A stretch of 64,000 nucleotides of DNA from Bog-793 sp963823945 (GCA_963823945.1 CAWGNK010000003.1:124001-188000); one strand, 5' to 3'; shown: positions 27,595 to 36,745, counted from the stretch's first letter. Notes: generated by a model from the sequence alone, not told the origin. Program-made: numbers and translations.

Positions 27595-28612
27595 GCCGCT
27601 GCGCGTGATCGACTTCGGGTGCTGTCCGCCCTTGCGGTCGCAGACGCTGTGGCACGCCGTCGGCTACGGGGTCTCGGCGGGCGCGCCGGCGACCCTCTCC
27701 TTCGTCCGCCCGGCCGCCCCGTACGTCTGCGTCGGCTACCACCGCCGGCTCGACGAGGTCGACCTCGAGTACTGCCGGGGGCACAGATTGCCGGTCCTGC
27801 GGCGGATGGTCGGCGGCGGCCCCGTGTACCTGGACTGCGACCAGCTGCTCTTCCAGATCTGCGTACCGGCCGGCGCCGTGCCACCGGCGCGGCGGCGGGC
27901 CCTGCAGCGGCTGCTCGAGCCCGCCGTGGCCGCCTTCCGCGCCGTCGGGGTGCCGGCCGGGCTCGACGAGGACCTGGAGATCTGTCTTGGCGACGCCAAG
28001 GTCTGCGGTCACGGGGCGGGCCAGATCCGGGACGCCGTGGTCGTCTGCGGCAACCTCATCGAGCACTTCGACCACCAGCGCGCGGTGCGGGTGCTCGCGA
28101 TCGCCGATCCCGCCCAGCGCGACCAGACGCTCGCCCTGATGCGCCGTTTCGTCGCCGCGACCCCGGTCGACCAGGCCGCCTTCCGCATCGCGTTGACGAC
28201 GGCCTATGGCGCGGCACTCGGCCTCGACCCGGTCCCCGGCGAGATGACCGGAACCGAGCGGGCGGCCCTCGCCGAGCTCGACGAGCGGTTCGAAAGCGAC
28301 GCCTGGCTGGCCGGACCGGCACTGCCCGCCTCGCCGAATGGCGCACCGGTCGCCCGCCAGGTCAAGGTGCGCGCCGGCGTGTGGACGCTCGCCGCGACCC
28401 GTGACGGCGCCAGCGTCGCGGCGGCCCTCGTCAAGGGACGGGTCCACGAGGTGCGGCTGTACGACCGCGAGTTGGACGGCCGCACGGACCGGGCCGAGCA
28501 GTCGCTGGTCGGACTGCCGCTGACCGCCGTCGCCCCGGCGCTGGCGGCGTTCGGTGACCCGGGGCGCCGGCTGGCGGCGGCCTTCGGCGCCGCCGAGCCC
28601 GGAAGGCTGTGA
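27587..28612 (+). CDS. lipoate/biotin protein ligase family protein (LplA-like)
   Basis: A 341-residue protein of the LplA/LipB/BPL family. It has VLRRMVGGGPVYLD, corresponding to the RRxTGGG substrate loop, and LGDAKVCGHGAGQ, corresponding to the NDLxxxGxKIxG lysine motif, both altered from consensus. A C-terminal region of about 90 residues may be the accessory domain. It starts at GTG 27587 inside the preceding gene and abuts a divergent lipoyl-domain gene (TGATG overlap), so it may serve that protein. It differs clearly from the canonical sLpl(AB) at 30059. It may be an amidotransferase rather than an ATP-using ligase. Confidence 0.78.
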   Translation: MSEPLRVIDFGCCPPLRSQTLWHAVGYGVSAGAPATLSFVRPAAPYVCVGYHRRLDEVDLEYCRGHRLPVLRRMVGGGPVYLDCDQLLFQICVPAGAVPPARRRALQRLLEPAVAAFRAVGVPAGLDEDLEICLGDAKVCGHGAGQIRDAVVVCGNLIEHFDHQRAVRVLAIADPAQRDQTLALMRRFVAATPVDQAAFRIALTTAYGAALGLDPVPGEMTGTERAALAELDERFESDAWLAGPALPASPNGAPVARQVKVRAGVWTLAATRDGASVAAALVKGRVHEVRLYDRELDGRTDRAEQSLVGLPLTAVAPALAAFGDPGRRLAAAFGAAEPGRL

Positions 28613-29076
28613 TGGAGATGGCCGGATGGGCCTTCGTGGCCGGTTTCCCGCTCGCCCTCGACCGGCGCTACGAAGCCGAGACACACATGTGGGTGCTGGT
28701 GACGGAACCGGGCCGCGCCAGGATCGGCATGGACCCGGTCGGCATCGAGACGAGCGGCACCCTGGCCCAGCTGTCCTTCGCGCGCGTCGGGACCGAGCTC
28801 GCCGTGGGCCAGCCTTTCGGCCAGCTCGAAGCGGCCAAGTTCGTCGGGCCGCTCGTCAGCCCGGTCTCCGGAGTGGTGCTCGGGGTGAACGAGGCGGTGG
28901 CGGCGAACGCCGGCCTCGCCGAACGGGACCCGTACGGCGCCGGCTGGCTGATCGAGGCCGGCCTCGACGAGTCCGGCGGCGGGCTGGCGGGGCTGCTCGC
29001 CGATCCGGCCGAGATCACCGCCTGGTTCACGGCCAAGATCGCCCGCTACCGGCTCGAGGGGGTGATCGCGCAGTGA
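28612..29076 (+). CDS. lbpA1: divergent lipoate-binding protein (LbpA1, GcvH-like)
   Basis: A 154-residue GcvH-fold protein. The lipoyl lysine is K76 in FGQLEAAKFVGPLVSPVSG, and the usual ERDPYGAGWLIE end of the domain follows. It shares a base with the stop codon of the LplA-like gene and overlaps lipS1 by 4 bp. In sHdr organisms such proteins carry the sulfur substrate on dihydrolipoamide, distinct from glycine cleavage. It is more divergent than the second copy at 36311, both at the N-terminus and around the lysine, suggesting a specialised partner. Confidence 0.87.
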   Translation: MEMAGWAFVAGFPLALDRRYEAETHMWVLVTEPGRARIGMDPVGIETSGTLAQLSFARVGTELAVGQPFGQLEAAKFVGPLVSPVSGVVLGVNEAVAANAGLAERDPYGAGWLIEAGLDESGGGLAGLLADPAEITAWFTAKIARYRLEGVIAQ

Positions 29077-30062
29077 CCGCCGCGCCCTCCGCCCCGCACC
29101 CGTTCGAGGTGCGGCGGGGGAACTTCCCCGACGTGATGGACTTCTACGCGCCCGGGCTCAAGCGCTGGCAGACCTCCGAGTGGGTCCCGGCCAGCTCCCG
29201 CCGGTTCCTGCCCGTGTCGGTGACGGGCTCGACGTGCGCGCTGTCGTGCGACCACTGCCAGGCGAAGATGCTCGAGGAGATGGTGTCGGTCCGGGCGGAC
29301 CGGGACCTGTTTGCGCTCGCGGCACGGCTCCACCAGGAGGGCTGCGAGGGGCTGCTCGTGTCCGGCGGCTCGACCCGTTCGGGCGCGGTCCCGCTGCTCT
29401 CCCAGCTGCACCACATCTCGCGTATCCGCGACGAGCTCGGGATGCGAGTCATCGTGCACCCGGGTTTCGCCTCGCCGAAGTTGGCGGCCGGTCTGGCGGC
29501 CTCCGGCGTCGACGGGGTGATGATCGATATCGTCGGGTCCGACGCGACGCTGCACGACGTCTGCCACCTGGACCTGACCGTCGCCGACGTCGAGCGCTCG
29601 CTTGGGCTCCTCACCGGTCACGGCCTGCGCGTCATCCCGCACATCGTGCTGGGCCTGCACTACGGCCGCTTCCTCGGCGAGCACCGGGCACTGGAGATGC
29701 TCACCCGCTACCCGGTGTCCACCCTCGTCCTCGTCGTACTGACGCCGCTCGCCGGTACGCCGATGGCGCGCGTCGCCCCGCCGGGTCCCGGCGCCGTGGC
29801 CGACTTCTTCGCCACCGCCCGTCTGGCCATGCCGGGTACCGCGATCAACCTCGGCTGCGCCCGCCCGCCCGGCGTCGCCAAGCGCCAGCTCGACGAGGCC
29901 GCCATCGACCTGGGGCTGAACGGCATCGCCTACCCGGCCGACGGGGCCATCGACTACGCGTGGTCGCGCGGCCTGACACCGCGCCTCTTCGAGTACTGCT
30001 GCTCGCTCACCTGGCGCGAGGCAGACGAGATGGACTTCGTGGCTCCGCAGGTGGCCGGGTGA
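29073..30062 (+). CDS. lipS1: radical-SAM lipoyl synthase component LipS1
   Basis: A 329-residue radical-SAM protein with the cluster motif C55-x3-C59-x2-C62 (TCALSCDHCQAK). A CCS near the C-terminus may help hold an auxiliary cluster. LipS1 and LipS2 are the split lipoyl synthase found with sLpl(AB) in sHdr clusters; together they insert the two sulfurs into octanoyl-LbpA. The assignment rests on its position between lbpA1 and sLpl(AB), and on the second radical-SAM gene at 31168. The GTG start overlaps lbpA1 and its stop overlaps the ligase. Confidence 0.87.
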   Translation: MTAAPSAPHPFEVRRGNFPDVMDFYAPGLKRWQTSEWVPASSRRFLPVSVTGSTCALSCDHCQAKMLEEMVSVRADRDLFALAARLHQEGCEGLLVSGGSTRSGAVPLLSQLHHISRIRDELGMRVIVHPGFASPKLAAGLAASGVDGVMIDIVGSDATLHDVCHLDLTVADVERSLGLLTGHGLRVIPHIVLGLHYGRFLGEHRALEMLTRYPVSTLVLVVLTPLAGTPMARVAPPGPGAVADFFATARLAMPGTAINLGCARPPGVAKRQLDEAAIDLGLNGIAYPADGAIDYAWSRGLTPRLFEYCCSLTWREADEMDFVAPQVAG

Positions 30063-31156
30063 GCGGGGCCTGGCGGTTGCTCGCCGACGACGGCGTCGGC
30101 GCGGCCGAGGGACTGGCGCTCGACGAAGCGCTGATGGGCCGGTACGCCCGGGGTGAGCCGGATCGGCCGCCAACTTTGCGCCTCTACAGCTACCGAGACC
30201 ACTGCGCCCTCGTCGGGCGGTATCAGGACCTCGCAGCCGAGATCGACCTGGAGGCCTGCCGCGCCACCGGCACCGAGGTCAACCGCCGGCCCACCGGTGG
30301 CGGCGCGATCATCATGGGCTCGGGCCAGCTGGGCCTCGCCTACCTGGACCGGGCGCCGACGGGTGGGCGTCCCCGGGAGATCATCGAGGAGTTCTCGGCG
30401 GCGCTGGCGCACGGGCTGGCGCGGTTGGGCATCACCGCCTCTTTCCACGGCAAGAACGACCTCGAGGTCGGGGGCCGCAAGATCGCCGGTCTCGGCCTGT
30501 ATGTCGATCAGGCCGGCGCCATGCTCTTCCACGCGAGCGTGCTCGCCGACCTCGACGTCAACCTCATGGTGCGGCTCCTGCGGATCCCCGCGGCGAAGCT
30601 GGCCGACCGCGCCGTCGCGGCGGTCGCCGAGCGGGTCACGACCGTCACGGCCGAGACCGGCAACCCCCACGACGCGACGACCATCCGGCCGGCGATCGCC
30701 GAGGGGTTGGCGACGGCTTTCGGCGTCGCCCTCGATCCCGGGTCGCCCGACGAAGATGAATGGGCCCGCGCCGCGTCGCTCGCGGCGAGCAGGTACCGGT
30801 CGCAGTCCTGGCTGGACGGGCGGCGCGCCGCGTCGGACGCCAGTGGTTCGGCCCTGCTGCGCACGCCGGCGGGGCTGGCGCGCATCTACCTCACCACCCA
30901 CGGCGACCTGATCAAGAGCGCAATGGTGGTCGGGGACTTCAACGAGCTCCCCGCTGCCCTCGCGGCGATGGAATCCGGGCTGAGCTGGCGGCGCCTGGAC
31001 CACGGCTCCGTCGCCGCCGTGGTCGACAGCTCGGGCGCCTCCGCCGCCCTCGGGGTTCCTCCGGAAAAGCTCGTCGCCGCCGTGATCGAGGCGGGCCGGC
31101 AGGCAACCGTCACGGCCGGCGCCGCCGGTCCCCGCGTCGCGCGCGACGAGATCTGA
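30059..31156 (+). CDS. sHdr-type lipoate:protein ligase sLpl(AB)
   Basis: A 365-residue ligase with the LplA core (EVNRRPTGGGAII and FHGKNDLEVGGRKIAG, the latter holding the catalytic Lys) followed by an LplB-like C-terminal domain (about 270-365), so both activities are in one chain. This is the architecture described for the lipoate assembly pathway tied to sulfur oxidation. It attaches octanoate or lipoate to LbpA. It overlaps lipS1 by 4 bp and lies 11 bp before lipS2. Motifs are closer to consensus than in the LplA-like gene at 27587. Confidence 0.9.
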   Translation: MSGAWRLLADDGVGAAEGLALDEALMGRYARGEPDRPPTLRLYSYRDHCALVGRYQDLAAEIDLEACRATGTEVNRRPTGGGAIIMGSGQLGLAYLDRAPTGGRPREIIEEFSAALAHGLARLGITASFHGKNDLEVGGRKIAGLGLYVDQAGAMLFHASVLADLDVNLMVRLLRIPAAKLADRAVAAVAERVTTVTAETGNPHDATTIRPAIAEGLATAFGVALDPGSPDEDEWARAASLAASRYRSQSWLDGRRAASDASGSALLRTPAGLARIYLTTHGDLIKSAMVVGDFNELPAALAAMESGLSWRRLDHGSVAAVVDSSGASAALGVPPEKLVAAVIEAGRQATVTAGAAGPRVARDEI

Positions 31157-31167
31157 GGGGAGACGGC

Positions 31168-32253
31168 ATGGTCGTTCGCGAGCTCGCAGCCCCGGCCGGC
31201 ACGGGCGAAGCCGCCGGGTTCAGCCCGGAGTACGTGAGAATCTCGATGGCGAGCGCCATCGCGCTGCGGTTGCACTCCGGTCGGTTCAGCCGCGATTTCG
31301 GCTTCGGCGGCATCAACCTCCTGCTCAACTACGAGGAGGGATGCCGGTCCGACTGCGGCTACTGCGGGCTCGCCCGTGGCCGCCCGGGCGGCCACGCCGA
31401 GAAGTCGTTCATCCGGGTCGCGTGGCCGCTCGTCAGGACCGACGAGCTCGTGACGAGGCTGGCCCGCTTCGAACCGGCTCTCACCCGGCTGTGCATCTCG
31501 ATGGTCACGCACGGCCTCGCCTATCGCGACACCTGTGACATCACCCGCCGGGTCAGGGCGCGGGTCGGAACGCCGATCTCGGTCCTCGTCGCGCCACCGG
31601 CGATCAAGCGGGAACGGCTGGAGAACCTCAAGAACGCCGGCGTCGACATGATCGGCGTCGGGCTCGACGCCGTCACGGAGGACCTGTTCCGGGCGATCCG
31701 CACCGACGTCCCGGCCGGCGGGCTCAGCTGGGACAGGTACTGGGAGGTCATCGGCGACGCCCGCGAGATCTTCGGTGCGTGGAAGGTGAACGTCCACACC
31801 CTCGTCGGACTGGGCGAGACCGACGAGGACCTGCTCACCCTGTTCGTCGCGCTGCGCGACAGGCAGGTCTTTTCCTACCTCTTCTGTTTCAATCCCGAGC
31901 CGGACTCGCGCTGCGCGGCGTGGCCGCAGCCGCCGCTCGCCCGATGGCACCGGGTGCAGCTCGCCCGGTACCTCATCGAGGCCCGGGGTTTCGGACTCGA
32001 GCAGTTCGACTTCGACGACGAAGGCGGGATCGCCCGGATCCGGGCGGCGCGCTCGGTTCTCGACGCCGTCGTGGCCGAGGGCACCGCCTTCATGACGGGC
32101 GGCTGCCCGAGCGGCAGCGGTGGGCCGGGGTGCACGAGGCCCTACGGCTCCTACCGGCCCGCGGAGCCGTTCCGCGACTACCCCTTTGCCCCGACGCCAG
32201 GCGACCTGGAAGGGATCCGCCGGCTGCTGGGATTGGACGACCTGATCAAATGA
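31168..32253 (+). CDS. lipS2: radical-SAM lipoyl synthase component LipS2
   Basis: A 361-residue radical-SAM protein with C59-x3-C63-x2-C66 (GCRSDCGYCG) and a C-terminal Cys-rich patch (TGGCPSGSGGPGCTRP) that could bind an auxiliary cluster acting as sulfur donor. The ATG at 31168 follows GAGGGGAGACGG. It completes the lipoate assembly set with LipS1 and sLpl(AB). The next gene, etfB, follows after 21 bp. Confidence 0.88.
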   Translation: MVVRELAAPAGTGEAAGFSPEYVRISMASAIALRLHSGRFSRDFGFGGINLLLNYEEGCRSDCGYCGLARGRPGGHAEKSFIRVAWPLVRTDELVTRLARFEPALTRLCISMVTHGLAYRDTCDITRRVRARVGTPISVLVAPPAIKRERLENLKNAGVDMIGVGLDAVTEDLFRAIRTDVPAGGLSWDRYWEVIGDAREIFGAWKVNVHTLVGLGETDEDLLTLFVALRDRQVFSYLFCFNPEPDSRCAAWPQPPLARWHRVQLARYLIEARGFGLEQFDFDDEGGIARIRAARSVLDAVVAEGTAFMTGGCPSGSGGPGCTRPYGSYRPAEPFRDYPFAPTPGDLEGIRRLLGLDDLIK

Positions 32254-32274
32254 ACACGAAAGAGGTGGCCTGAC

Positions 32275-33069
32275 GTGCGAATCGTCGTGCCGATGAAATC
32301 GGTGCCGGATCTCGTCGAGGAGATCGAGCTCACCGCCGACGGGACCGGTATCGAGCGCGAGCAGCTGAAGTTCGTCCTCAACGAGTGGGACGCCCAGGCG
32401 CTCGAGGAGGCACTGCTCCTCAAGGACTCCGCTGGAGCCGAGGTCGTGGCCGTCGGCTGCGCCGTCGACCCCGAGATCGACCAGATCCTCTACACGGCGC
32501 TCGCCAAGGGGGCGGACGCGGCGGTCAGGCTCGCCGACGCCCGAGCCGGGTCGCCCTTGGGACCGGCGGGGATCCCGGTCGCCGCCCGGGCCGCACTGCT
32601 GGCCGCCTACCTCGAGGACCAGCCGGCCGACCTCGTGATCTCCGGCGTGCAGGCGCCGGACGACCCGGACGGGCAACTGCCGCCGACGCTCGCCGCCCTG
32701 CTCGGCCTGCCGCACGTCTCGGTCGTCGTCGCAGTCGAGGCCGAAGGTGACGGGGTCACCGTGCGCCAGGAGTTCGCCGGGGGCCTGTCCCACGAGCTGT
32801 GGGTGGGGCTCCCCGCCGTGATCGGCGTCCAGTCCGCCCGCCAGGCCCCCCGCTACGCGCCCATCTCCCGGATCCGCCAGACGATTGCCGCCGGCGGCCT
32901 CGGCGAGCTGGCGGTGACGCCGCGGGAACCCCTGCGCGGTCCAGTCCCGCGCCGGATGCTCCAACCGGAGACGACCGGCCGGGCCGAGATGCTGGCGGGC
33001 AGCCCCGGGGATGTGGCGGAACAGATCGTGGAGCTTCTCCGCTCCCGCGGCCTCGTGAAAGGTGAGTGA
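32275..33069 (+). CDS. etfB: electron transfer flavoprotein beta subunit
   Basis: A 264-residue EtfB with the N-terminal VPMKSVPD, the central GIEREQLKFVLNEWDAQALEEAL segment, and the ISGVQAPDDPDGQLPPTLA stretch, matching the AMP-binding part of the family. It pairs with etfA, which it overlaps by 8 bp. In this locus EtfAB probably takes electrons from the sHdr complex and passes them to the membrane protein that follows. This is inferred from gene order. Confidence 0.92.
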   Translation: MRIVVPMKSVPDLVEEIELTADGTGIEREQLKFVLNEWDAQALEEALLLKDSAGAEVVAVGCAVDPEIDQILYTALAKGADAAVRLADARAGSPLGPAGIPVAARAALLAAYLEDQPADLVISGVQAPDDPDGQLPPTLAALLGLPHVSVVVAVEAEGDGVTVRQEFAGGLSHELWVGLPAVIGVQSARQAPRYAPISRIRQTIAAGGLGELAVTPREPLRGPVPRRMLQPETTGRAEMLAGSPGDVAEQIVELLRSRGLVKGE

Positions 33070-34033
33070 CGCCGTGAGTTCCAATGTGATGGTGCTCGCC
33101 GAGCACACCGCCGGGCAGGTCTCGGAGGGGACCCACGAGCTGCTGACCAAGGCGGCCGAACTGGCCGCCGTCCTCGGGGGCGCGACCGAGGTGGCCCTTC
33201 TCGGCCCGCGCGCGCTCGCCGACCAGCTCGGTGAGGCCGACGTCGTGGTCTGCGTGGAACACCCGGCGCTCGCCGAGTACCTGCCGGAGGCCTACGAAGT
33301 CGCACTGCTCGAGGTGCTGGCACAACGCTCCCCCCGACTGCTTCTGATGTCCAACGCGACGGTCGGCCTGGACCTCGGGCCGGCGCTCTCTGTGCGCTGG
33401 GAGGCGCCGCTCGCGGCCTACGTCGCCGCGCTCGGGTTCGACGACGGCGCCCTCGTGGCCACTGCGAAGATCCTCGGCGGCAAGGTGCTCGCCGAGGTCG
33501 AGCTGCCCGGCGAGCGGGCGATCGCCACCGTGCTGGGCGGCGCCTTCGCGGCCGGGGCCGGCGGGGGCGGGGGCGCCCAGATCGCCGAGATCGCGCCACC
33601 GGCCGGGCTCGACGCGCTGCGGATGTCGCTGCGCCGAGTCATCGAGCCGGACGCCGGCGACGTCGACATCGCGGCGGCCGAGATTCTCGTCAGCGTGGGC
33701 CGCGGGATCGAGAGCGAAGACAACCTCGAGATCGTGGCCGAGCTCGCCGACGCCCTCGGCGTGCCGCTGGCGGCATCCCGACCCGTGGTGGACGCGGGGT
33801 GGCTGCCCAAGACCCGGCAGGTCGGCCAATCGGGCCTGAAGGTGAAGCCCCGGGCGTACCTGGCCTTCGGCATCTCGGGAGCTCCCGAGCACCTCGAGGG
33901 AATGCGGGGTGCCGAGCTGATCGTCGCCTGCAACACCGACCCGGGGGCGCCGATCTTCGGCGTCGCCCACTACGGCACGACCGTCGACCTTTTCGACCTG
34001 GTCCCCGAGCTCGTCGACCGGGTGCGCAACTGA
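33062..34033 (+). CDS. etfA: electron transfer flavoprotein alpha subunit
   Basis: A 323-residue EtfA. The C-terminal FAD domain is well kept: VSVGRGIES, PLAASRPVVDAGW, RQVGQSGLKVKPRAYLAFGISG and APIFGVAHYGTTVDLF. The N-terminal domain is shorter and more variable. A GTG at 33062 is taken as the start, with another GTG at 33074 possible. It ends 2 bp before the membrane oxidoreductase, so all three are surely one unit. Confidence 0.92.
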   Translation: MSDAVSSNVMVLAEHTAGQVSEGTHELLTKAAELAAVLGGATEVALLGPRALADQLGEADVVVCVEHPALAEYLPEAYEVALLEVLAQRSPRLLLMSNATVGLDLGPALSVRWEAPLAAYVAALGFDDGALVATAKILGGKVLAEVELPGERAIATVLGGAFAAGAGGGGGAQIAEIAPPAGLDALRMSLRRVIEPDAGDVDIAAAEILVSVGRGIESEDNLEIVAELADALGVPLAASRPVVDAGWLPKTRQVGQSGLKVKPRAYLAFGISGAPEHLEGMRGAELIVACNTDPGAPIFGVAHYGTTVDLFDLVPELVDRVRN

Positions 34034-34035
34034 CC

Positions 34036-36198
34036 ATGACCGGCATGGTCGGCCTCGTCGCGACGCAGGTGACCCGGCCCGTCTTCGAGGGGATCGGCCT
34101 GGCCGGCAGGGCGCTGTTCTACGCCCTCGCCGCCGTCGCGACGACGGTCTTCATCTGGGGCGTCTGGCACCGCGTCCGCAAGTACCGGATCGGGAGGGAG
34201 GCGGGGCGCGGCCCGATCATCCGGCAATCGCTCGCCCGCCGGCTGGGGTCGATCGGGTCGGGTGCCTCCGTGACGCGGGGCAACCTCGCGACCGGTGTCG
34301 CCCATTTCCTCATCTTCTGGGGCTTCCTCGTCGCCTTCGCGGCGACGATCATCCTCACGATCGACACCGACATCGTCCGGAACGTCTCCCGGCTTCTGGC
34401 CGGCCACGCCGACAGCTTCTTCCACGGCACCTTCTTCATCGTTTTCACGTTCGCCGTCGACACGGCGGGGTTCGCCTTCCTCGTCGCCCTCATCTACATG
34501 GCGCTGCGCCGCGGCGTGCGGCGTCCGGCGCGGCTCGGCTACGGGCGTGCGGGCGCGCCCGCCGGCGGCTACTCACGCCGGGGGATGGCCCAGGGAGACT
34601 GGCTCTTCCTCGGACTGCTCCTCGCCGTGCTGGTCACCGCCTATCTCGTCACCGGTCTGCGGATCCTCGGCCAGCACATGCCGTGGTTCACGGTGTTCAG
34701 CCCGTTCGGCCGGGCCGTCGCCGAGATGTTCTCCGCGACGGGCATGACGCCGGCCGAGGCCCTGCGGGCGCACACCGTCCTGTGGTGGACGCACGCCACG
34801 CTGGCGCTTGGCTTCATCGCCTACCTGCCCTACTCGAAGGCCATGCACGTGCTGGCCGACGGGGTGAACCTGCTCGCCACCGACCGCTTCGAGACGCTGC
34901 GGCTGCCCGCGCCGCCCCCGGGCCGGGTCGGCTACCGGGAGATCGCCGACTTCACCTGGAAACAACTCCTCGACCTTGACGCCTGCACGAAGTGCGGCCG
35001 GTGCCACGAGGTCTGCCCGGCGACCGCCGGCGGCGCGCCACTGTCACCACGCGACGTGGTCCTCGACCTGCGCCAGTGGGTGGACGCCTCGACCGGCGGC
35101 CTCACACTGCTCGACCGGGAACGAAGGCCCGACAACACCGGCCCGCTCTCACCGGGGACCGGCGTGCGGATCGCCGGCGACGTGGTCGAGGCCGGCGCAC
35201 TGTGGTCCTGCACGACGTGCATGCACTGCGTCGACGTCTGCCCGGTCGGGATCGAGCACGTGCCCACGATCGTCCAGCTCCGGCGCAGCCTGGTCGACGA
35301 GGGGACGATGGGCCCGACCCTGCAGCAGTCGCTCCAGAACCTCGCCACCCAGGGCAACTCGTTCGGGAAGTCGGGCCGCATGCGGGGCCGGTGGCTGCGC
35401 GAGCTCGACTGGACGGTGCCCGACGCCCGCAAGCAGCCGGTGAAATACCTGTGGTTCGTCGGCGACTACGCCAGCTTCGACGAGCGGGTGCAGGAGAGTT
35501 CCCGCCTCCTCGCCACGATCCTCCACGACGCGGGCGTCGACTTCGGCGTGCTCTACGAAGGAGAGCACAACACCGGCAACGACGTGCGGCGCGTCGGCGA
35601 GGAGGGCCTGTTCGAGATGCTCGCCGAACACAACATCGCGGCACTGTCCGGAGCCCAGTTCGACGAGATCTTCACCACCGACCCGCACACGCTCAACGCC
35701 CTGCGCAACGAGTACCCCGCGCTGGGCGCGACGTGGCGGGTCCGGCACTACACGGAACTCCTCGCCGAGCTGCTCGACGCCGGCGCCATCGACGTCAGGC
35801 CGCTCGGACAGCGCGTCACCTACCACGACCCGTGCTATCTCGCCCGCTACAGCGGCGTCGTCGAGGCGCCCCGGCGGATCCTGCGGGCCCTCGGCTGTGA
35901 GCTGGTCGAGATGCCGCGCCACGGCGTGGACACCTTCTGCTGCGGCGCCGGTGGCGGCCGGATCTGGATGGACGACGACCTGCTGACCGCGCGGCCGAGC
36001 GAGATCCGGATCGGCGAGGCGCTCGGGTTGGGCGTCGGGCAGTTCGTCGTCGCCTGCCCGAAGGACGCGACCATGTTCGCCGACGCGGTCAAGACCGTCC
36101 GGGCCGACGACCGGCTCGTCGTCCGGGACATCACGTCCCTCGTCGCCGAGGCCGTCGCCAAGCCCGCCGAGCCAGGCCTCGTCGGAGCGACGGTGTGA
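34036..36198 (+). CDS. EtfD-like membrane Fe-S oxidoreductase (NarI-like + HdrD-like)
   Basis: A 720-residue protein. The first 280 residues hold several transmembrane helices with a NarI/HdrE-like pattern and conserved His residues for heme. Then come two [4Fe-4S] motifs, CTKCGRCHEVCPA at about 317 and CTTCMHCVDVCPV at about 392. The HdrD-like part has HDPCYLARYSGVVEAPR and FCCGAGGGRIW (about 635), a CCG cluster site. This is the layout of EtfD, which in mycobacteria links EtfAB to menaquinone. Directly after etfBA, it is the likely quinone-reducing end of the sHdr pathway. Direction of electron flow is inferred. Confidence 0.9.
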   Translation: MTGMVGLVATQVTRPVFEGIGLAGRALFYALAAVATTVFIWGVWHRVRKYRIGREAGRGPIIRQSLARRLGSIGSGASVTRGNLATGVAHFLIFWGFLVAFAATIILTIDTDIVRNVSRLLAGHADSFFHGTFFIVFTFAVDTAGFAFLVALIYMALRRGVRRPARLGYGRAGAPAGGYSRRGMAQGDWLFLGLLLAVLVTAYLVTGLRILGQHMPWFTVFSPFGRAVAEMFSATGMTPAEALRAHTVLWWTHATLALGFIAYLPYSKAMHVLADGVNLLATDRFETLRLPAPPPGRVGYREIADFTWKQLLDLDACTKCGRCHEVCPATAGGAPLSPRDVVLDLRQWVDASTGGLTLLDRERRPDNTGPLSPGTGVRIAGDVVEAGALWSCTTCMHCVDVCPVGIEHVPTIVQLRRSLVDEGTMGPTLQQSLQNLATQGNSFGKSGRMRGRWLRELDWTVPDARKQPVKYLWFVGDYASFDERVQESSRLLATILHDAGVDFGVLYEGEHNTGNDVRRVGEEGLFEMLAEHNIAALSGAQFDEIFTTDPHTLNALRNEYPALGATWRVRHYTELLAELLDAGAIDVRPLGQRVTYHDPCYLARYSGVVEAPRRILRALGCELVEMPRHGVDTFCCGAGGGRIWMDDDLLTARPSEIRIGEALGLGVGQFVVACPKDATMFADAVKTVRADDRLVVRDITSLVAEAVAKPAEPGLVGATV

Positions 36199-36233
36199 GG
36201 GGCGGCGCTGTGTCCGCCCGCGCCCCGGCGTCG

Positions 36234-36257
36234 CCCCGGCACACCCCCCTGCCGGGG
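36234..36257 (+). terminator. hairpin between etfD-like gene and lbpA2
   Basis: CCCCGGC (36234-36240) and GCCGGGG (36251-36257) form a 7-bp stem with a 10-base loop in the gap after the membrane protein gene. There is no T-run, so it may be an RNA-processing or attenuation element rather than a full terminator. Confidence 0.35.
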
Positions 36258-36310
36258 ACGGGTCCGGCGCGGGGCCCGAGGCCTGACCCACCCGAGCGGG
36301 AGATGGACCG

Positions 36311-36745
36311 ATGACACGTGTCAACAACTGCAATCTTCCCGAGGACCTCTACTACGTCGTGGAAAAGCACGTCTGGGCGCGCCCGGAGGGCGAGCTTGTG
36401 ACGGTCGGGATGACCGACGTCGCCCAGAACATGGCGAAGGCCATCGTGGCGGTGACATCGAAGGCCGTGGGCGTCACCGTCAAGAAGGGCCGCAACATCG
36501 CGACCGTCGAGAGCGGCAAGTGGGTCGGCGCCGTTCCCGCCCCGGTGAGCGGCGAGATCGTCGCCGTCAACGAGGCGCTCGCCACCTCGCCCGGTCTCCT
36601 CAACTCGGACCCGTACGGGGCCGGCTGGGTCGTCCGGCTGCGCCCGTCCGACTGGGGGGCTGACGCCGCCGATCTCGTGACCGGCCCGGAGGGCGTGGAG
36701 GCCTATCGCCGGTTCCTCGACGCCGAGGGGATCTCGTGTGGGTGA
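36311..36745 (+). CDS. lbpA2: lipoate-binding protein (LbpA2, GcvH-like)
   Basis: A 144-residue GcvH-fold protein with lipoyl lysine K70 in ATVESGKWVGAVPAPVSG, close to the pattern of sHdr-linked LbpA proteins. The N-terminus NCNLPEDLYYVVEKHVWAR is typical. It should be the main substrate-carrying arm for the sHdr complex. No glycine cleavage genes are nearby, which argues against a GcvH role. It sits 112 bp after the membrane protein and 183 bp before the second dsrE-type gene. Confidence 0.92.
   Translation: MTRVNNCNLPEDLYYVVEKHVWARPEGELVTVGMTDVAQNMAKAIVAVTSKAVGVTVKKGRNIATVESGKWVGAVPAPVSGEIVAVNEALATSPGLLNSDPYGAGWVVRLRPSDWGADAADLVTGPEGVEAYRRFLDAEGISCG

Noticed and set aside
36311..36745. 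Calling the lipoyl-domain proteins glycine cleavage H protein
   Set aside because: No gcvT or gcvP nearby, two copies inside the sulfur locus, and motif VESGKWVG as in LbpA.
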